From assembly GCA_015501605.1 (NCBI GenBank), contig JADNRZ010000009.1, positions 806,001 through 870,000 on the forward strand: a DNA stretch of 64,000 nucleotides. Reading direction: 5' to 3'. Both the position numbers and the translations under genes were made by a program. Positions 33,076 to 45,615 of this stretch are shown one piece after another. The DNA comes from Panaeolus papilionaceus (taxonomy: Eukaryota > Basidiomycota > Agaricomycetes > Agaricales). Under the pieces are notes generated by a model. It searched no databases and was not told the origin of the DNA. It worked only from the letters and a program-made list of their open reading frames with translations. Within the stretch, counting starts at the first letter, position 1, and each line of letters starts with the position of its first letter.

Positions 33076-36000
33076 GTAAACAGGCCAACCTGAATGAATC
33101 TCTCCTAGATCGAGACGAAATGTTACAAAGTGGTTTATTTCGAGAGGTCATGACTCCGAGGGCTGATTGCTCCTTCTCGAAAATGAACTGTCATTTTTAG
33201 GAACCAGAGAAAGTAACTCTATGACTGGTCGCCTACTATTCAGAGCACTTGCCGCTGATTTCGCGATGATTGACGCTCTCTAACAGAAACTTAAAGCTTC
33301 CAGTCATATGAAAACACCACTGGAGTGGAGGTGTGCTGACAAAGTCTTCGGCACCCTTCCTCCGGCGAAATGGGGTGGACGGCCCACTTGAATGTCCTTC
33401 CCATACTTTCTGCCTCATGGCAAGCAGCTTTTGTTCTTAACACCGTCAAGGACGCACTCTGGAGCTCTCGACAAGGTACATTCCGTTACTTATCGGTAAA
33501 AGCTGGATTTCATACCTACAATTCCAGACCATCTTTTCCCGAATGAAGTACGTCGAACGAAATCCGTTAGACTTGGGAACGCCCGATGCTTGAGGGTTAT
33601 TGTGCCGTGTACATATTGTGTCATCTTAAAATAGATGATTGAAAATGTATGCAGCGTAAACGCAGTGCACTGGCCTACCGCCCAGAAATGCTATTCTCTA
33701 GAAACTTCTGAAAAGAAATAATTAGCACTGACTCACCCCAATATTCCGGCAGGCGCACTTTTTACTGGTGCGAAAATGTCATAACCAAGACATCCTTGAA
33801 GGTATTATTCCAAAGTCTTTTTGTCTGGCTATCGCTACATATTAATCATGGGGCTTGGGTAACAGTGCATTCCATCCGATTATGTTGGATTTTACAAACC
33901 GCGGTGTATGATACAACCTTACCGTCCATGGTTGCTTACGGGTATCTATGTCAGAAAGATATCAGTCACAAGTTTCGTTCCACTTGCTGAAAAGCAGTGC
34001 GCGATGTGGGGTTATCATGCTGCGAAACGTCAACGCTAATAACGCGATGGTCCACTAAATGACTCGAGTGAAACCTGATAGCTCCGTTTCTGGCCAGTAG
34101 TGTCAACTTGCTTATGGGTCCTCCATGTGCAGATTGCCGGCCATGAACGCGGCTCAGATGAGTAGCCTTGCGCGGCTTATAAAAATCCGATTTCCGCAAG
34201 AAACTGATTGACTTCCGTTATCTACGCCAAATGTCGTCATTATTCTCAAGGGCTCTCTGAGGTACGATACCCGTTTGGGCCACGGTGGCACGTCTTGGGT
34301 GTTCCGATGCATTATCGGCTGTTCGAACCTACCCCAGAGCTACACCTCGGGCTTAGTAATTGGCCTGACGATGCACAAGTAGCAGCGGTGAGCTGCTATT
34401 GTATCGCTGATCGTATGTGTGTCTGACCATAATCACAAAGAACGGGGTAATCCATAGTGCTGATATGATATCCTCCTCCCGTGTGTCACTTGAAGCCGAC
34501 GGACGGATTTGTGATGTATGATTGATTCGGATTTCTCATCTTTAATCAGGGCGTACAAAGGAGACCGCAAAGCTGGTAAAACGATACAAATTGACATCTA
34601 CGCGTCTAGTTCGAGGTGAATCTCGGAGCCTCGGATACACAAGGGGACGAGGACGCTACCCAAGCATCAAGCTGAGATATTTTGATCGTCTGCTTGCGCA
34701 GTATTCATGTCAGTCGAAGGTCATGTACACTGTTCGATGCGTAATACCAATAGAATCACCTGAATGGGCTGTTGATCATGAGGCTACGACAGATGCATGT
34801 AGGAGACTTGTGTACGTTTACATACACTACATGATCACAGTAAGTCAATCACCTTGGTTTATTATAGATATAGAATTAACTTCATACGTAGCGGCCGCGG
34901 TTTTGGATACATATTTTAACCGCAACTAATTATGGCTACTTCAAACTTCGAAATTGTGGTTGAACTTGTGCCGTTGCTGATGATTTTCTCTAGCCATTCC
35001 GATCAGTTTGGGTGCCTTCCCATCAAGATTCTCTCCTGTTCTGATCAGCCTTTCGAACTGCGCGAATATCAAAGTCATGTCGATTTAAGGATATGCTTGT
35101 TTTTTTTTCGTGATTTTGATGCGCACACAAACTCGCCTTTTCCTTTTTTTGATCAAAGAGTTCATGTACATACATATTATAAACACTCGGTCATTTTAGC
35201 CCTAGTCGCTACTGCAGTATTTAGCCCATGCACACGAGCAATCAACATGGCAAAAAGCTCACTTGTACATATTTAGCAGTGCGCCTACTCAATTGGAGAC
35301 ACCAGTCGACGCCGACAGCCAGGTGCTCTGGGCAAGCCTAGCCGCGGTGACGGTACATATTGATGTAGGTGTAACTGATAGGTATCATTGTCATAACAAA
35401 GATATATACTGAGAGTACCTAGCCCCAATATCGCATCACATCACATTACATCCGAAACACATCGTTTCCCTCACAGGACGTGGGTATCTCAATGAAAGCT
35501 TTCTAGTTCGTAGCCATTACGCGAGGCAGGATTTCCTTCTCGTTCACTGATAAGTCCCAGTAATTTGGCTGTGAAATGGTTGTTTGGGTCTTACATATCG
35601 CACACCCGACGTGTCCGACAATGTGTGGCTGACTGATACGTATGTTGAAGGCATGGGAGGTGCTCGGAATTGTCGTGTATGATTGGCCTGTAATCGCCGA
35701 AACATGCCGACTGGGTTCGGGTAGAGTGTGAGAGATGCGTCCAATCTACATCAACAGTTCGCAATGCGAGGCCATTATACTTAGGAAGATTACACCCGCT
35801 CCGACGCATTTGTTGTGAAGTCCACTTGCACAGCTCGTGTATGAGTATCAGATGTCGAACGACAGGGGCTCAGCTCCCGACGTGTCCTGCCTGGCACTCG
35901 AGAGGCGTCTCAGATTCTCTTTGTTGGAGCTGTAAGGTGTAGAAAACTTTTATGACACTAGGGTTGAGCTGATTTCACACGTTGTCGTCGAAAATATTCA

Positions 36001-37174
36001 AGTCAAAACGTGCGAATGTACAACTTAGACACTAATTGCAGACCTATTTATTCATTCGCTTCTTGATTAATTGGATGGCCCGCAACACTCTCCGAGTAGC
36101 GTACTTTTCTCAGATAAGAATAATTACACCACAAAAGCGGTACTAACGACATATGTTGTGTAGGTGTGCATGTCGGGGTGGTGATGTGGAAGTGTGTCAA
36201 ACGCTGAACGCAAGCGCCCACGCACAGGAGCTACCCAAAAGGGGTCATGTCATCGAATGAGTCATCGTCACCGCCTTTCCATCGTATGACGTCCCTGATA
36301 TCTATCGATTTTCCACGACTCGATTAGATTGGACAGATGTACAGCAATGCAGGGTAAGTAGGTTGGCTGTAATTGAAAAGAAAAGTATGCATATGTACTT
36401 CATGGAAAGGTTTCTCTTGAAGGGGATACTGGATAAGGATATTAGTACGGGTTGTATAGCACATTGTGGTTCGACTACTGCTACACCATACTGCTTGTGC
36501 ACACTACCGAGTTTCCGATCGATCGCGAGATGCAGAATCATTCGCCTGTCAAGGCTAATAGGTTTCTCTTGTGAAGGAACTTCGAATACTTTTACCTGCT
36601 TTTCAGTAGCACATTTGAGCGTAGGGTTTCCATGGTATCCTTTTTGAGGAACCCTGTGCGCCCGTCGATCAGGACCATGAGTCATCAGATCAGAATCCCC
36701 GCCTCCTTGCCGCGAGCGGTGAAATCCCGGTTTCCAGTTCCACTTCTAGTCTGAGACATGTATACGCGCTGGGTCGCAGAGCAACCGTATGCGTTTCAGC
36801 AAGTTACCACGCCCCACATAATGGGACAGTGATGCGCGAAAACAAATATAAAATTCTAAGTCTGGTGTTGGGTACTAGCCCCTTTCTGGTTCTGTTTACG
36901 CTATCAGTTTCAGCATCCTGAACATTCTTGCTAGGGAACGCTGGGGATGGCTCCCCGTTGATGTGCTGTTTCGCGATAAAGCTCATAAACGCCATGCATA
37001 AAGTGCTACATTTCCTGTGTCTGCTGGATTTGGCTTGTACATGCGTATCAATGACATACATCTCCCCGCGGTTTGGTTCTATCCAAAGCAATGCGTTCCA
37101 TCCATCGCGCCACGCCCAAAACCGCGAGTCGCACGCCTTCTATTCTTTACTAATTGCCTTTTTTTGCAATCCCA

Positions 37175-38783
37175 CTAGACGACCTCAACAACTATCTTCC
37201 CACTGAAAAAAAAAAATACGATTAGTTTCAACGACCTGAAAACTTTTTAATATTGTTGACTCGGGAATTAACGAACCTGTTATTGTTGGCCTCTATTTCT
37301 TTATGTGCCAGTTGGATGCTGTCCCATGAGTATACCTGCTCAGGGTAAAAGGGAATTGAAAGCTTTCAGTATACGTGAAAACAACTGGTGGATGCACATG
37401 GAGCAATCGAAATGCACAGCTTTCCCACCTTGTGAATGTAAGTACGAATCGGTCCAGCGCCATCCTGACCCGTAATTTTATCGAAAACGTCTTTCTTGAA
37501 CCTGGGGGTAGTTGGGATTGTTAATGATCAGAAATCGAGATTCGGTCTCATGCCTGGCTACCTGGATATTAAATTGGCCTGGTATTCAAGGGACCGCGCT
37601 CGCAATGTGGAGCCTTCGATGTGAAGGCGCTTATAAAGAATCGGTACGAGATTGACCTCTTCGACCGTATTTCCTGCGAAAGATTTATCAGCTTCTCTGT
37701 CATGGACTCTTCTACGCAATACTTACCACTAAGCAAGGAGAGCATCGTCATCCTGCCATCAAACGCCATAGCGTCGATATTTTTGTTGAAATGTGTCCTT
37801 CCGACGAAGTCGATCACAACGTCTACACCTTTATTAGCGGTTATTTCCTTTGAAACCGAAGCAAAATCCTGGGTTCTGTAGTTAATTGCGTCCGTAGGTC
37901 CACTTGGAAGACCCAATAGCCAATCAATTTTTGCTTGCGTCGAAGTCGTCCCGATGACTTTGTCCCTGGATATTTTCAGTCAAAGTCAGTAATAGGATAG
38001 AAATCTTCAGTGGCTGATATGAATATACTGACGCTCCATAAGCTCGGGCAATTTGGATCGCGGCGACTCCCACACCAGATGCACCAGCGTGGACCAGTAC
38101 ATTTTCATTTTTCTTTACTTGACCGATGACCACGAGGGCTTGGAACGCTGAAAATAGATTCAGACAATTATCAGCGGAGTTTACCTCTGGAGCGAAGGAT
38201 ACACATGCCAGTTAAGAATACCTCTGGAATACTGGCGGCATCAACCCATGAGAGGTAGCTGGGTTTCTTGATGATATGGGTGTGCTTGACAGCAATGAAC
38301 TCCGCGTATGCGCCCTGATCGACAGAAGAAATCAAAATGTGTACGCATGTCAATGCTAATAGAGAGCAGTTATGATGAAACACCATCTGGTAGTTGATAT
38401 ACATATGTCGAATACAAAAAGACACTTACCCCTGCTGCGAGGCCCAAGACTTCGTCTCCGACTTTCCAATCTCTGACATCAGGAGCAATACTATCAATTG
38501 TACCTGAAAACTCAACGCCGAGAATCAATGATGATCCTGGGGGCGGAGGGTACTTTCCTTCGCGCTGTGATATATCCATTCTGTTTACCCCAAATGCTTT
38601 GATCTACTCAAGATAGGTCATTATGATTTCGAATAACCACCGTAATGTTACCGCCCTAGAAATATGATTGATCGAACCTACCTTTACGAGGACATCCCCA
38701 TCCGCGAGAACAGGGGTCGGCGCTTCACCGATGTAAAGATTCTCTACAGGGCCCTTCCCATCCTTGACAAGTACAGCGCGCAT
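37175..38783 (-). CDS. NAD(P)H quinone oxidoreductase, PIG3 type
   Basis: Read from ATG 38781-38783 (MRAVLVKDGKGPVENLYIGE). It shows the medium-chain reductase blocks NRMDISQREGKYPPPPGSS, ILGVEFSGTIDSIAPDV, WKVGDEVLGL, DAASIPEVFLTAFQALV, VLVHAGASGVGVAAIQIARA (Rossmann nucleotide site), DAINYRTQDF, GVDVVIDFVG and KNIDAMAFDGRMTMLSLLSG. The last two exons were found by splicing: VYSWDSIQLAHKEIEANNNS (from about 37338) and a final 27-base exon SGKIVVEVV before the stop at 37175-37177. The catalytic zinc ligands of alcohol dehydrogenases are absent, as expected for PIG3/QOR enzymes that reduce quinones with NADPH in the cytosol. It is divergent from the Aurora kinase. A CTATAAATAA element at about 38950 may be its TATA box. 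Confidence 0.88.
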
Positions 38784-39449
38784 TGCTCCTAGTAGATACA
38801 GATGTATGAGCAGAACGAAGAAAAATGTGAGTGTGAGACAACCAAGAAATATTGAAGAATTGGTAATTTATACAGAATTTCATTCGGTCACGATGTCATT
38901 CTCTCTCATGCTTTCCATAAGCAGCGGTCCGGCCTGGGTTCGGGTGCGTTATTTATAGCAAAGGTCGTGCGAGATAGCGTCAGCTTGACATCGCCACTTT
39001 AAACTGTGGAAACGGCGGCTTTAAAGCAGGATGAAAGGATGAGTAAGGCTGAAATATATCCTTTTTGGTCGATGGTGGAGTTGGGACTTTAAGTCTATCA
39101 TCAACGAAAATAGCAACCTGGCAGATCCTCAGGCATTATTTATCGTCTAAATATTAAAGCTTCTTATTACCAGGAGGTGCATAGTCTAGGGCCCCATTTA
39201 CATGCACTGATATTGAACAATTGCCCATTTGCCTCTGCGATGAGTGCTTATGCTGTATCATATAGATGGTTAATGCGCAATAGGGGCTCTCTAAATAAAG
39301 ATTTGCACACGTGAAAATGGAAACACGGTCACGTTGTGAGTAGTTCAAGTAAATTGACGGGATGATTGTTCAATGCTTGAAGTTGTTGTCATTCTCCGCG
39401 ACATCCAGGACACTTTCAACAAAGTTCAAGTGCATCACGCGAACGACAA
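38784..39449. other. Divergent promoter region
   Basis: 666 bases between the quinone oxidoreductase (-) and Aurora kinase (+) starts. The TATA-like element near 38950 faces the oxidoreductase. Nothing clear faces the kinase. Confidence 0.45.
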
Positions 39450-40798
39450 ATGGCCTCCATAAACTCTGTCACCCGCCAAATAGCGGCGCTAGAAATTTCA
39501 AATAAGAAACCGACAACAACAACTGCAAAACCACTCTCAAAACAACCCAGCCAACCCAATGTTGCTAAACTCCTAACTAAGTTCGCCGCACCCAATCCAT
39601 TCAACAGTGTTACAAATAAACCCGCCAACCCATCCTCACTTCGTCACCCAACCCCAAGTGGCGTGCCTTCCTCGTCCTCAAGAACCATCGGCCAAGGATC
39701 TGCTCTTGACATAGGGAGATATGATGGAGGATTGGAGACAGACAATGAGAAGCGTGGCGAGGTAGTTTATGGTGAGGCGGCTGAAGAACTTGCGTTGGAC
39801 TCTAGTACATCAAAGTGAGTGGTGGCATTGGGTCCCTGCATCATTTCAAAACTAACGGAGTGCACGCAGGAGATCACCTACTAGGGAATGGTCTTTGCAT
39901 GACTTTGATATGGGCAGACCACTTGGAAAAGGAAAATTTGGTCGAGTATACATGGTCCGCACCAAGCAAGAGCCAAAGTACATTCTCGCCCTCAAGACAC
40001 TATACAAGTCCGAAATCGTGCAGAACCGAGTAGAGAAGCAGATTCGCCGCGAGATCGAAATTCAACAAAACCTGCGTCACCCTAACGTCCTCCGCCTTTA
40101 TGGGTACTTCCACGACGAGAAACGTATCTTCCTCATGCTCGAGTTCGCAGGAAAAGGAGAGCTGTATAAACAACTCAGCAAATACGGTCGCTTCTCCGAG
40201 CGACGTAGCTCTAGGTACATCGATCAGATGGCAGACGCTCTCATCTATCTACACGGCAAGCACGTTATTCATCGAGACATCAAGCCCGAAAATCTTCTCC
40301 TAGGCATCAACGGCGAATTGAAGATAGGTGACTTCGGATGGAGTGTTCATGCACCTGGCAACCGACGTAAAACCATGTGTGGAACTTTGGATTACTTGCC
40401 ACCGGAGATGGTCGAAGGCCGCGAGCATAATGAAAAGGTTGACCACTGGGCGTTGGGTGTCCTAACTTATGAATTTGTCATCGGCAAAGCTCCATTTGAG
40501 GAGGGAAGCCAAAGTCGTGCGTAATGTTTGGCTCACTTACTGCAACCACATATGCTAATTTACCTAAACAGAAACATACCGCCGCATCGCTCGTGTCGAC
40601 CTTCGGTTCGACCAAGTCAATTTCCAATTGTCAGATGAAGTCAAGGATCTGATCAGAAGGGTAAGTTCTTGCCTCCTTTGAGTCATTTCGTTTCTTAACA
40701 TTGATGTCTAGCTCCTGCAATATGAACCCGACAAACGTATCGCCCTTAGGGACGTTCAAAAACATCCATGGATCGTAAAACATAGACCCGTACAGTGA
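39450..40798 (+). CDS. IPL1: Aurora-family mitotic kinase
   Basis: Four exons, about 395 residues. The first 120 residues are Ser/Thr/Pro/Lys-rich. The kinase domain begins [20 protein letters not shown]. It shows [55 protein letters not shown] and [20 protein letters not shown]. It continues with [40 protein letters not shown] and [29 protein letters not shown] and the [16 protein letters not shown] activation loop are diagnostic of Aurora, with Thr in RKT the activating phosphosite. It should be the single fungal Aurora of the chromosomal passenger complex, binding an INCENP-type partner and correcting kinetochore-microtubule attachment. The ATG at 39450 is the first in the open frame. Confidence 0.93.
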
Positions 40799-41002
40799 TC
40801 TTAAATCGTTATCACAGTTCTTTACGTTTCGTTCAGTTATGACCCCACATTTATTTATGGATATTGGATTGTTGTCCTTCCGTGTTATTTCTTTCCTTGC
40901 CCATCTGTACCATGTCACATTTTCCCGAGCCACTGTATTATATGTATTAAGTACCACATTATATACACAGCACTCGGCGTAATAGTAATCCCTGTTCTGG
41001 AA

Positions 41003-42547
41003 CTAGAATAAATATGAGAAATCAACCCATTTGGGGCGCCCGAGAAAAACTTTATCAAGAGTAAATTCTTTTGATTGGTCAAACGTCAAGACATGTTCCA
41101 AAGGTATTCTGGCAGAAGCGTTGCCTCCTGGTCCTTTGGAATCATACTCGGCGTAAAATGTAGTATTCATGATCACTGGTCTGCAACCAAAAGTAAAACA
41201 CACCATCTGCGATGAGAGTAGGAAAGATCACCGACCTGGCGCTGCTGAAAGGCGTCCATCCTGCAGGTTGAATGCTGTTATCCATAAATGTGCGAAGAAA
41301 GACAGTGGTGGCAAGGTCGTTCCAGGGTCTGCCAAGGAAACATTTCTGTGCTGTCACCGTTGTCGCATTTGCGTCGGGAGACTTGGGATACCAGCAGTTT
41401 CAGCGACCCGTAAATGAATCGGAGATGAATTACTACGTACACGAATGATAGAGGAATCTGCAACATACGCGCCGTATCTATTCCCTGGAGCATCGGTGAG
41501 ATTTGTACCCTTCCAAGCCACAATCCCTCCACCACAGGCTCGATTTGCAAGTATAGTGTTCTGGAACCAGGCGGTGCCGAATCCGAATAGATCTGAAGTA
41601 ATGATAATTATGAGTCCTTTGGAAAAAATTAAAACTGTTGGCCACTCGCAACTTACAGTCCGTTTGTCCGTAGATGACACTGTCAACAACATAGGTACTT
41701 GCATTCCTTCCCGTATACCATGTATCTTGAAAGCTTGCAAAAGAGCAGCCATAGAAAGAAGCATTGGCATATGAAATATCCGTTACAAGTGCTTGGGAGA
41801 TGGAAAAGTTGGCCTAAACAGGAATCAGCCGAGTAGCGCATGAGAGTCGGGCAACATACAGCTCTGTTCTCAAAATCAATGTTGTAAGCTCGGAAGTCGA
41901 TGCTTCCAAAGAGGGGCTGAAGAGGTGCGCCTGTTGGTCCTGCCCCAATCAATGAAGCATTGAAAGACGGAGCGACCAGCAACACTGCTGATTGTGCGTC
42001 ATCCATGCCTGTTTGAACAAAATTGTTGTCCCAAACTTTGACGAGGTTTTGTTTAAGAGGCGCCGATAAGTTGGTGGAGAGTTTGGCGAAGGGTTCTGTG
42101 ACGAACGAAGTGGACGGTAGTTGTCCCTGTGCATAGGACAAGTTTTAGATATCGCAGGGTGAGTTCCTAAGTCAAGCTATGTTCACCAGAAGTGTGGTAG
42201 GCCCCGTTCTTGTAATGTTTAACGTCTCATGGTACTCCCCTGCAGTTATGAGGATTGTGGCCGGGGCTGCCTCTGGGCTTTAACATGGACGTGTATGAGC
42301 GAACGAATGCAAAATTAGAGATTCTTGTGACCCACACCGACGAAATAGCTTCTTGTATGGAATGAAAACGGGCAAACGGGTCGCGTGCATCACTGGAGAC
42401 CAAGATTGTATCTCGAGGACATCCTTCTAGAGGAGATACGCCCCGAGATTTCTGGAGTTGACAAGGAAGGAATTGTGGAGATAGAGCATGGCCCTGTAGG
42501 GACACGAGTAGGCAGACCGTGCTTAATAGAACCCAGTGCATGTTCAT
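41003..42547 (-). CDS. Secreted pectin methylesterase (CE8)
   Basis: Minus strand, about seven exons. The signal peptide is MNMHWVLLSTVCLLVSLQGH. The right-handed beta-helix blocks of family CE8 follow: FHSIQEAISSV, ATILITAGEYHETLNITR, SAVLLVAPSFNASLIG, FRAYNIDFENRA, YANASFYGCSFASFQDTWYT (QDTW), VDSVIYGQTDYLFGFGTAWF (catalytic Asp region), CGGGIVAWKG, QKCFLGRPWNDLATTVF (the LGRPW motif with the binding Arg) and STEF-like C-terminal strands. It removes methyl groups from plant pectin outside the cell. A TATAAAATA element at 42571-42579 lies only about 30 bases before the two ATGs (42547 and 42541), so the leader must be very short. Transcription may begin after the first ATG, in which case the protein would start MHWVLL. 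Confidence 0.9.
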
Positions 42548-42570
42548 CAGAAATCTTCACCCATGTACCC

Positions 42571-42579
42571 TATTTTATA
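42571..42579 (-). promoter_or_regulatory. TATA box of the pectin methylesterase gene
   Basis: The minus strand reads CTATAAAATAGG, a strong match, 25-40 bases ahead of the start codons. Confidence 0.55.
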
Positions 42580-42820
42580 GCAGAATATCAAAACGGCCCG
42601 CACGTTATTGACTGCGACGTCAGAGCCTAAAGGTAGCACCTTCGAATGTCCATCCTTCGGCTGTTTGAGCGGTCCGCCAGCAAAGTAAGAACCTTGTGAT
42701 CAGGATACACCAGGTGGCAAAAAAGTTTTAAAAGTTTGGAGGATATGCGATATCACATATGTACTGAAGTTCCAGCACAAAACTGTTTTCTGAGAATGCC
42801 AACTGGCCTTCACCCTTTAG

Positions 42821-42861
42821 TGAACAAGATGAGTTGAACAAGATGAGTTGAACAAGATGAG
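42821..42861. repeat. Tandem repeat, 14-base unit, three copies
   Basis: The unit TGAACAAGATGAGT is repeated three times, nearly perfectly, in the 622-base gap between the pectin methylesterase and Qa-SNARE genes. Nothing else in this gap is recognised apart from the TATA box of the pectin methylesterase. Confidence 0.9.
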
Positions 42862-43169
42862 GGTTTTTACCTGCATTAACATAGAGGAACAAGTATTATT
42901 TTAGATCTCATCTATGAATAGGTCTTCATGAGAGAAAATTCCGCATAAATGAGCAAGGGATCTGGAACTTGGAGCAGAGAGGTTCATTGTGGTTGAACGT
43001 AGAAGGGCATCTAATTTGGGTATTGCTTATGTCCCAACACGTGACACGCAGCAAGTCTCCAGGGTCTGACTGTCACCCAGGACTGCCAGGCCTTGAGCTC
43101 ATTCTCCTCGTCGTTGACTCTTCCCTTTCATTACCCCAATCTACGCTTAAATCTATTCTATCATAGAAA

Positions 43170-44286
43170 ATGAGCTTTCAAGATATTGAAGCGGGGAGGG
43201 CACACCCTGCGAGGACTGCAACACTGACAGCCTCGCAGTCTCGCGAAGACAACTCGTTTCAGTCACTACAGTCTTCGTTATCGTTACAGGTCTTCAAGAT
43301 GAACGCAAACGTACAGGGTATTCTAAAGCTGGTCGACCAACTTGGAACTCCAAAGGATTCTGCGCCTCTTAGGAAGAGCCTGTACGTCCTATTGACGATC
43401 TGCTTTGTGGGATTCCTGTTAAACGAGTTGGTTTCGCACCCAGGCATGACTTGACAGAGTCAACGCGGGCTATGGCTAAGCGAGCGTCTGAAGATTTGAA
43501 GCAGCTCTCCACCTTACAAGCTAGTTTGGTAAGCCCCTTCGATAGCTACAAATGCCACAAAGCTCAAACTCCAGTATCAGCCCCAACACAAGACAGCGTT
43601 CCAGAAGACATCGCATGACCTTCAGATCTCACTCGTTGCTTTCCAAAGAGCGCAGCAGGTCAGCGCAGAAAGACAGAGGACGGTGGTTCAGGGAGTCAAG
43701 TTGGCTGTTGATGATGAACAACGCCATCCAACGTACGTCATAATTAGCCGAGTCAGGTATTCATGACCAAACTGACCTTCTTTCCAACCAAGTCAACCCA
43801 ATGATCCCGAACCATCGCTACAGGAACAGCGACAAGCTCAGATTTTGCAAGAAAGGCTTTCCCCGCATGAGCTGGCTTATCAAGAGTCCCTGATTCAAGA
43901 GCGGGAAGCAGAAATTAGAGAAATCGAGAGTGGCATTCATGAGCTGTCAGAAATATTCCACGATCTCGGTACATTGGTTAATCAACAAGGCAGCATGATA
44001 GGTACGATTTTGGAATCATTTTCTCTCCCGGTGGTGGACATCACTAACGCGAGCTGCGTCCCAGACAATATCGAGTTGAACATTTCGTCGATAGAAACGG
44101 ATACAGGAGCAGCTGTGCGAGAACTGGGTACCGCAGCGGAATATCAGCGACAAGCAGGGAAACGAGCAGCGTGTCTCATGCTTATTCTGGCGGTGGTTGT
44201 CGCCATCGTTTTGCTTGCAGTAAGTCTGAAGCATGTCGTTTATTGCCAATGAGCTCAAATCGCCTTCTCTGTAGATTCTATCGTGA
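43170..44286 (+). CDS. Qa-SNARE, Pep12/syntaxin-7 type
   Basis: Five exons. The N-terminal Habc bundle reads FKMNANVQGILKLVDQLG, LRKSL joined to HDLTESTRAMAKRASEDLKQ, and HKTAFQKTSHDLQISLVAFQ. The SNARE helix follows: LIQEREAEIREIESGIHELS, EIFHDLGTLVNQQGSMI (zero-layer Gln within this run), then DNIELNISSIETDTGAAVRE. A single C-terminal membrane anchor comes from RAACLMLILAVVVAIVLLA joined to ILS at the last exon. Such proteins drive fusion of vesicles with late endosomes and vacuoles together with Qb, Qc and R-SNAREs. Features such as LVDQLGTPKDS place it near Pep12/Vam3/STX7 rather than plasma-membrane Sso1. The last exon codes only for ILS and the stop (44275-44286). The ATG at 43170 gives MSFQDIEAG. 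Confidence 0.88.
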
Positions 44287-45615
44287 TTCATCCAATGTTC
44301 CCTCCAAGCCAATATCTGTTTAATTATTTAAACGGGACTGTTAACATTCACCCTGGATACTGTTAGACCACTGTCGATGGATCCCTCGCAACCTGATTTA
44401 AATACCATATAGCTCTCCTAGTTTTGCGACCTGTTGTTACGCTTTTGTTTATTTGTCCCATATTCCTGAATTTTGTCCATGTTGTAATCCTTATAGTTTT
44501 CGATAGCTTATGCATGATGCTATCCAGGTATGTTTGTATCTGCTATTCCCTTCGAGAATATGACTTGACTCAGTGCACCCCGCAGTTTTTGGAAAAATAT
44601 ATGATCCCAGATTTGCTTGAACAGCCTTGTGAAGAATGTTCGCCCTTTTGCCGTTCCATTTCGTGTTTTTAGTGCCTATCTGTCGCGGCACCTCAAAAAC
44701 TGACAGCCATCCAGAGAATGTGGCTGGCTTGGCTTACATCCAGTCGAATCGAAACGCGAGGAACGCAGCGTACATTGCATCCGATATATTCTGCCACTCC
44801 TGCTTGTGTAAAGGAACCGAAATGAACAGGATTGTGAAGTGACCCAGAGTGGCTCCCACATCATGGCCACTCTTCCACAGTTTTTGTAAAGCGAGCGCTT
44901 ATTGAAAAAATTTGGGTTGAATACTTCATGAAGTCCTGTCAGCGGTACACAGAAATATTCAATCTGTCTAGACGGAAAGGAAGATTTTGTATGAAATACG
45001 GTACAGGTTACCAGCGGGAGGTGTCAGGAATGGAAGCGTTTTCAGGATCTACTTTATCCTTTCTTATCAATTGACAAAGATTTGCGACACTTGTTAACTG
45101 TCCCTCCGATAGGTGCCTTCAATCGGGAGCACGAACTTCGATTACAACGGTGCATAGTACTCCGTACTCCATTCCACTTTCCACTCGTTTAGGTATTCAC
45201 GCCCGAACACTTGCCCCGGATTGCCCCACTGTCACTCTCCACGCTCGCTCCACGTTCCGACGAGCGGCTACAATAATTAAGCTTGACTTTTATTAGACGC
45301 TTTAGGCAGGATAATCACTCACGTTTTCCTACTTTCTGAGCTCAAAACGGGTCTCTCCTCACTCAATTCCGTGGCTTCCATTGCAAAAACTTGGCTCCAC
45401 AATGATTTCAGCAAGGAGGAGTCCCAAAGCAGGGTCGTGGCTGTGTAGGCTTAACCATAAATGGGAATTTTGGAGCATCGGAACGAGAAAATTCTGGAGA
45501 ATTCATGGGCAGACGGAGATAACAAACCTGCCTTAAAACATCATCGTCGTCGATCCTTTCCGTTGTCTAACATTATTAACTTCCTGTCTTTAGACTTGTA
45601 GGCAATCACTCAACC
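44287..45615. other. Intergenic, no gene seen
   Basis: 1.3 kb holding the 3' end of the SNARE gene and the promoter of the next gene. A few short open frames occur (44424-44672) without motifs. Confidence 0.4.

Larger units (their letters stand above)
31839..37174. other. Gene-poor region, right part
   Basis: 5.3 kb in which I find no gene with recognisable motifs. Apart from the TATA element and its C/T-rich leader just upstream of 31838, open frames are short and on both strands (for example 32497-32808, 34591-34929, 36302-36685) and do not splice into anything familiar. An imperfect hairpin lies at 32971-33075. It could be decayed transposon sequence, but no long open frame, terminal repeat or integrase/transposase motif was seen. 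Confidence 0.4.

Noticed and set aside
29549..37174. Pheromone-precursor genes with C-terminal CaaX hidden in the gene desert
   Set aside because: Scanning by eye for a Cys-aliphatic-aliphatic-X stop on both strands gave no convincing short frame; CVIL at about 33618 runs on into Lys before the stop.
37175..42547. Quinone oxidoreductase, kinase and pectin methylesterase as one metabolic cluster
   Set aside because: Neighbouring only; their roles (redox, mitosis, wall degradation) and separate promoters give no reason to link them.
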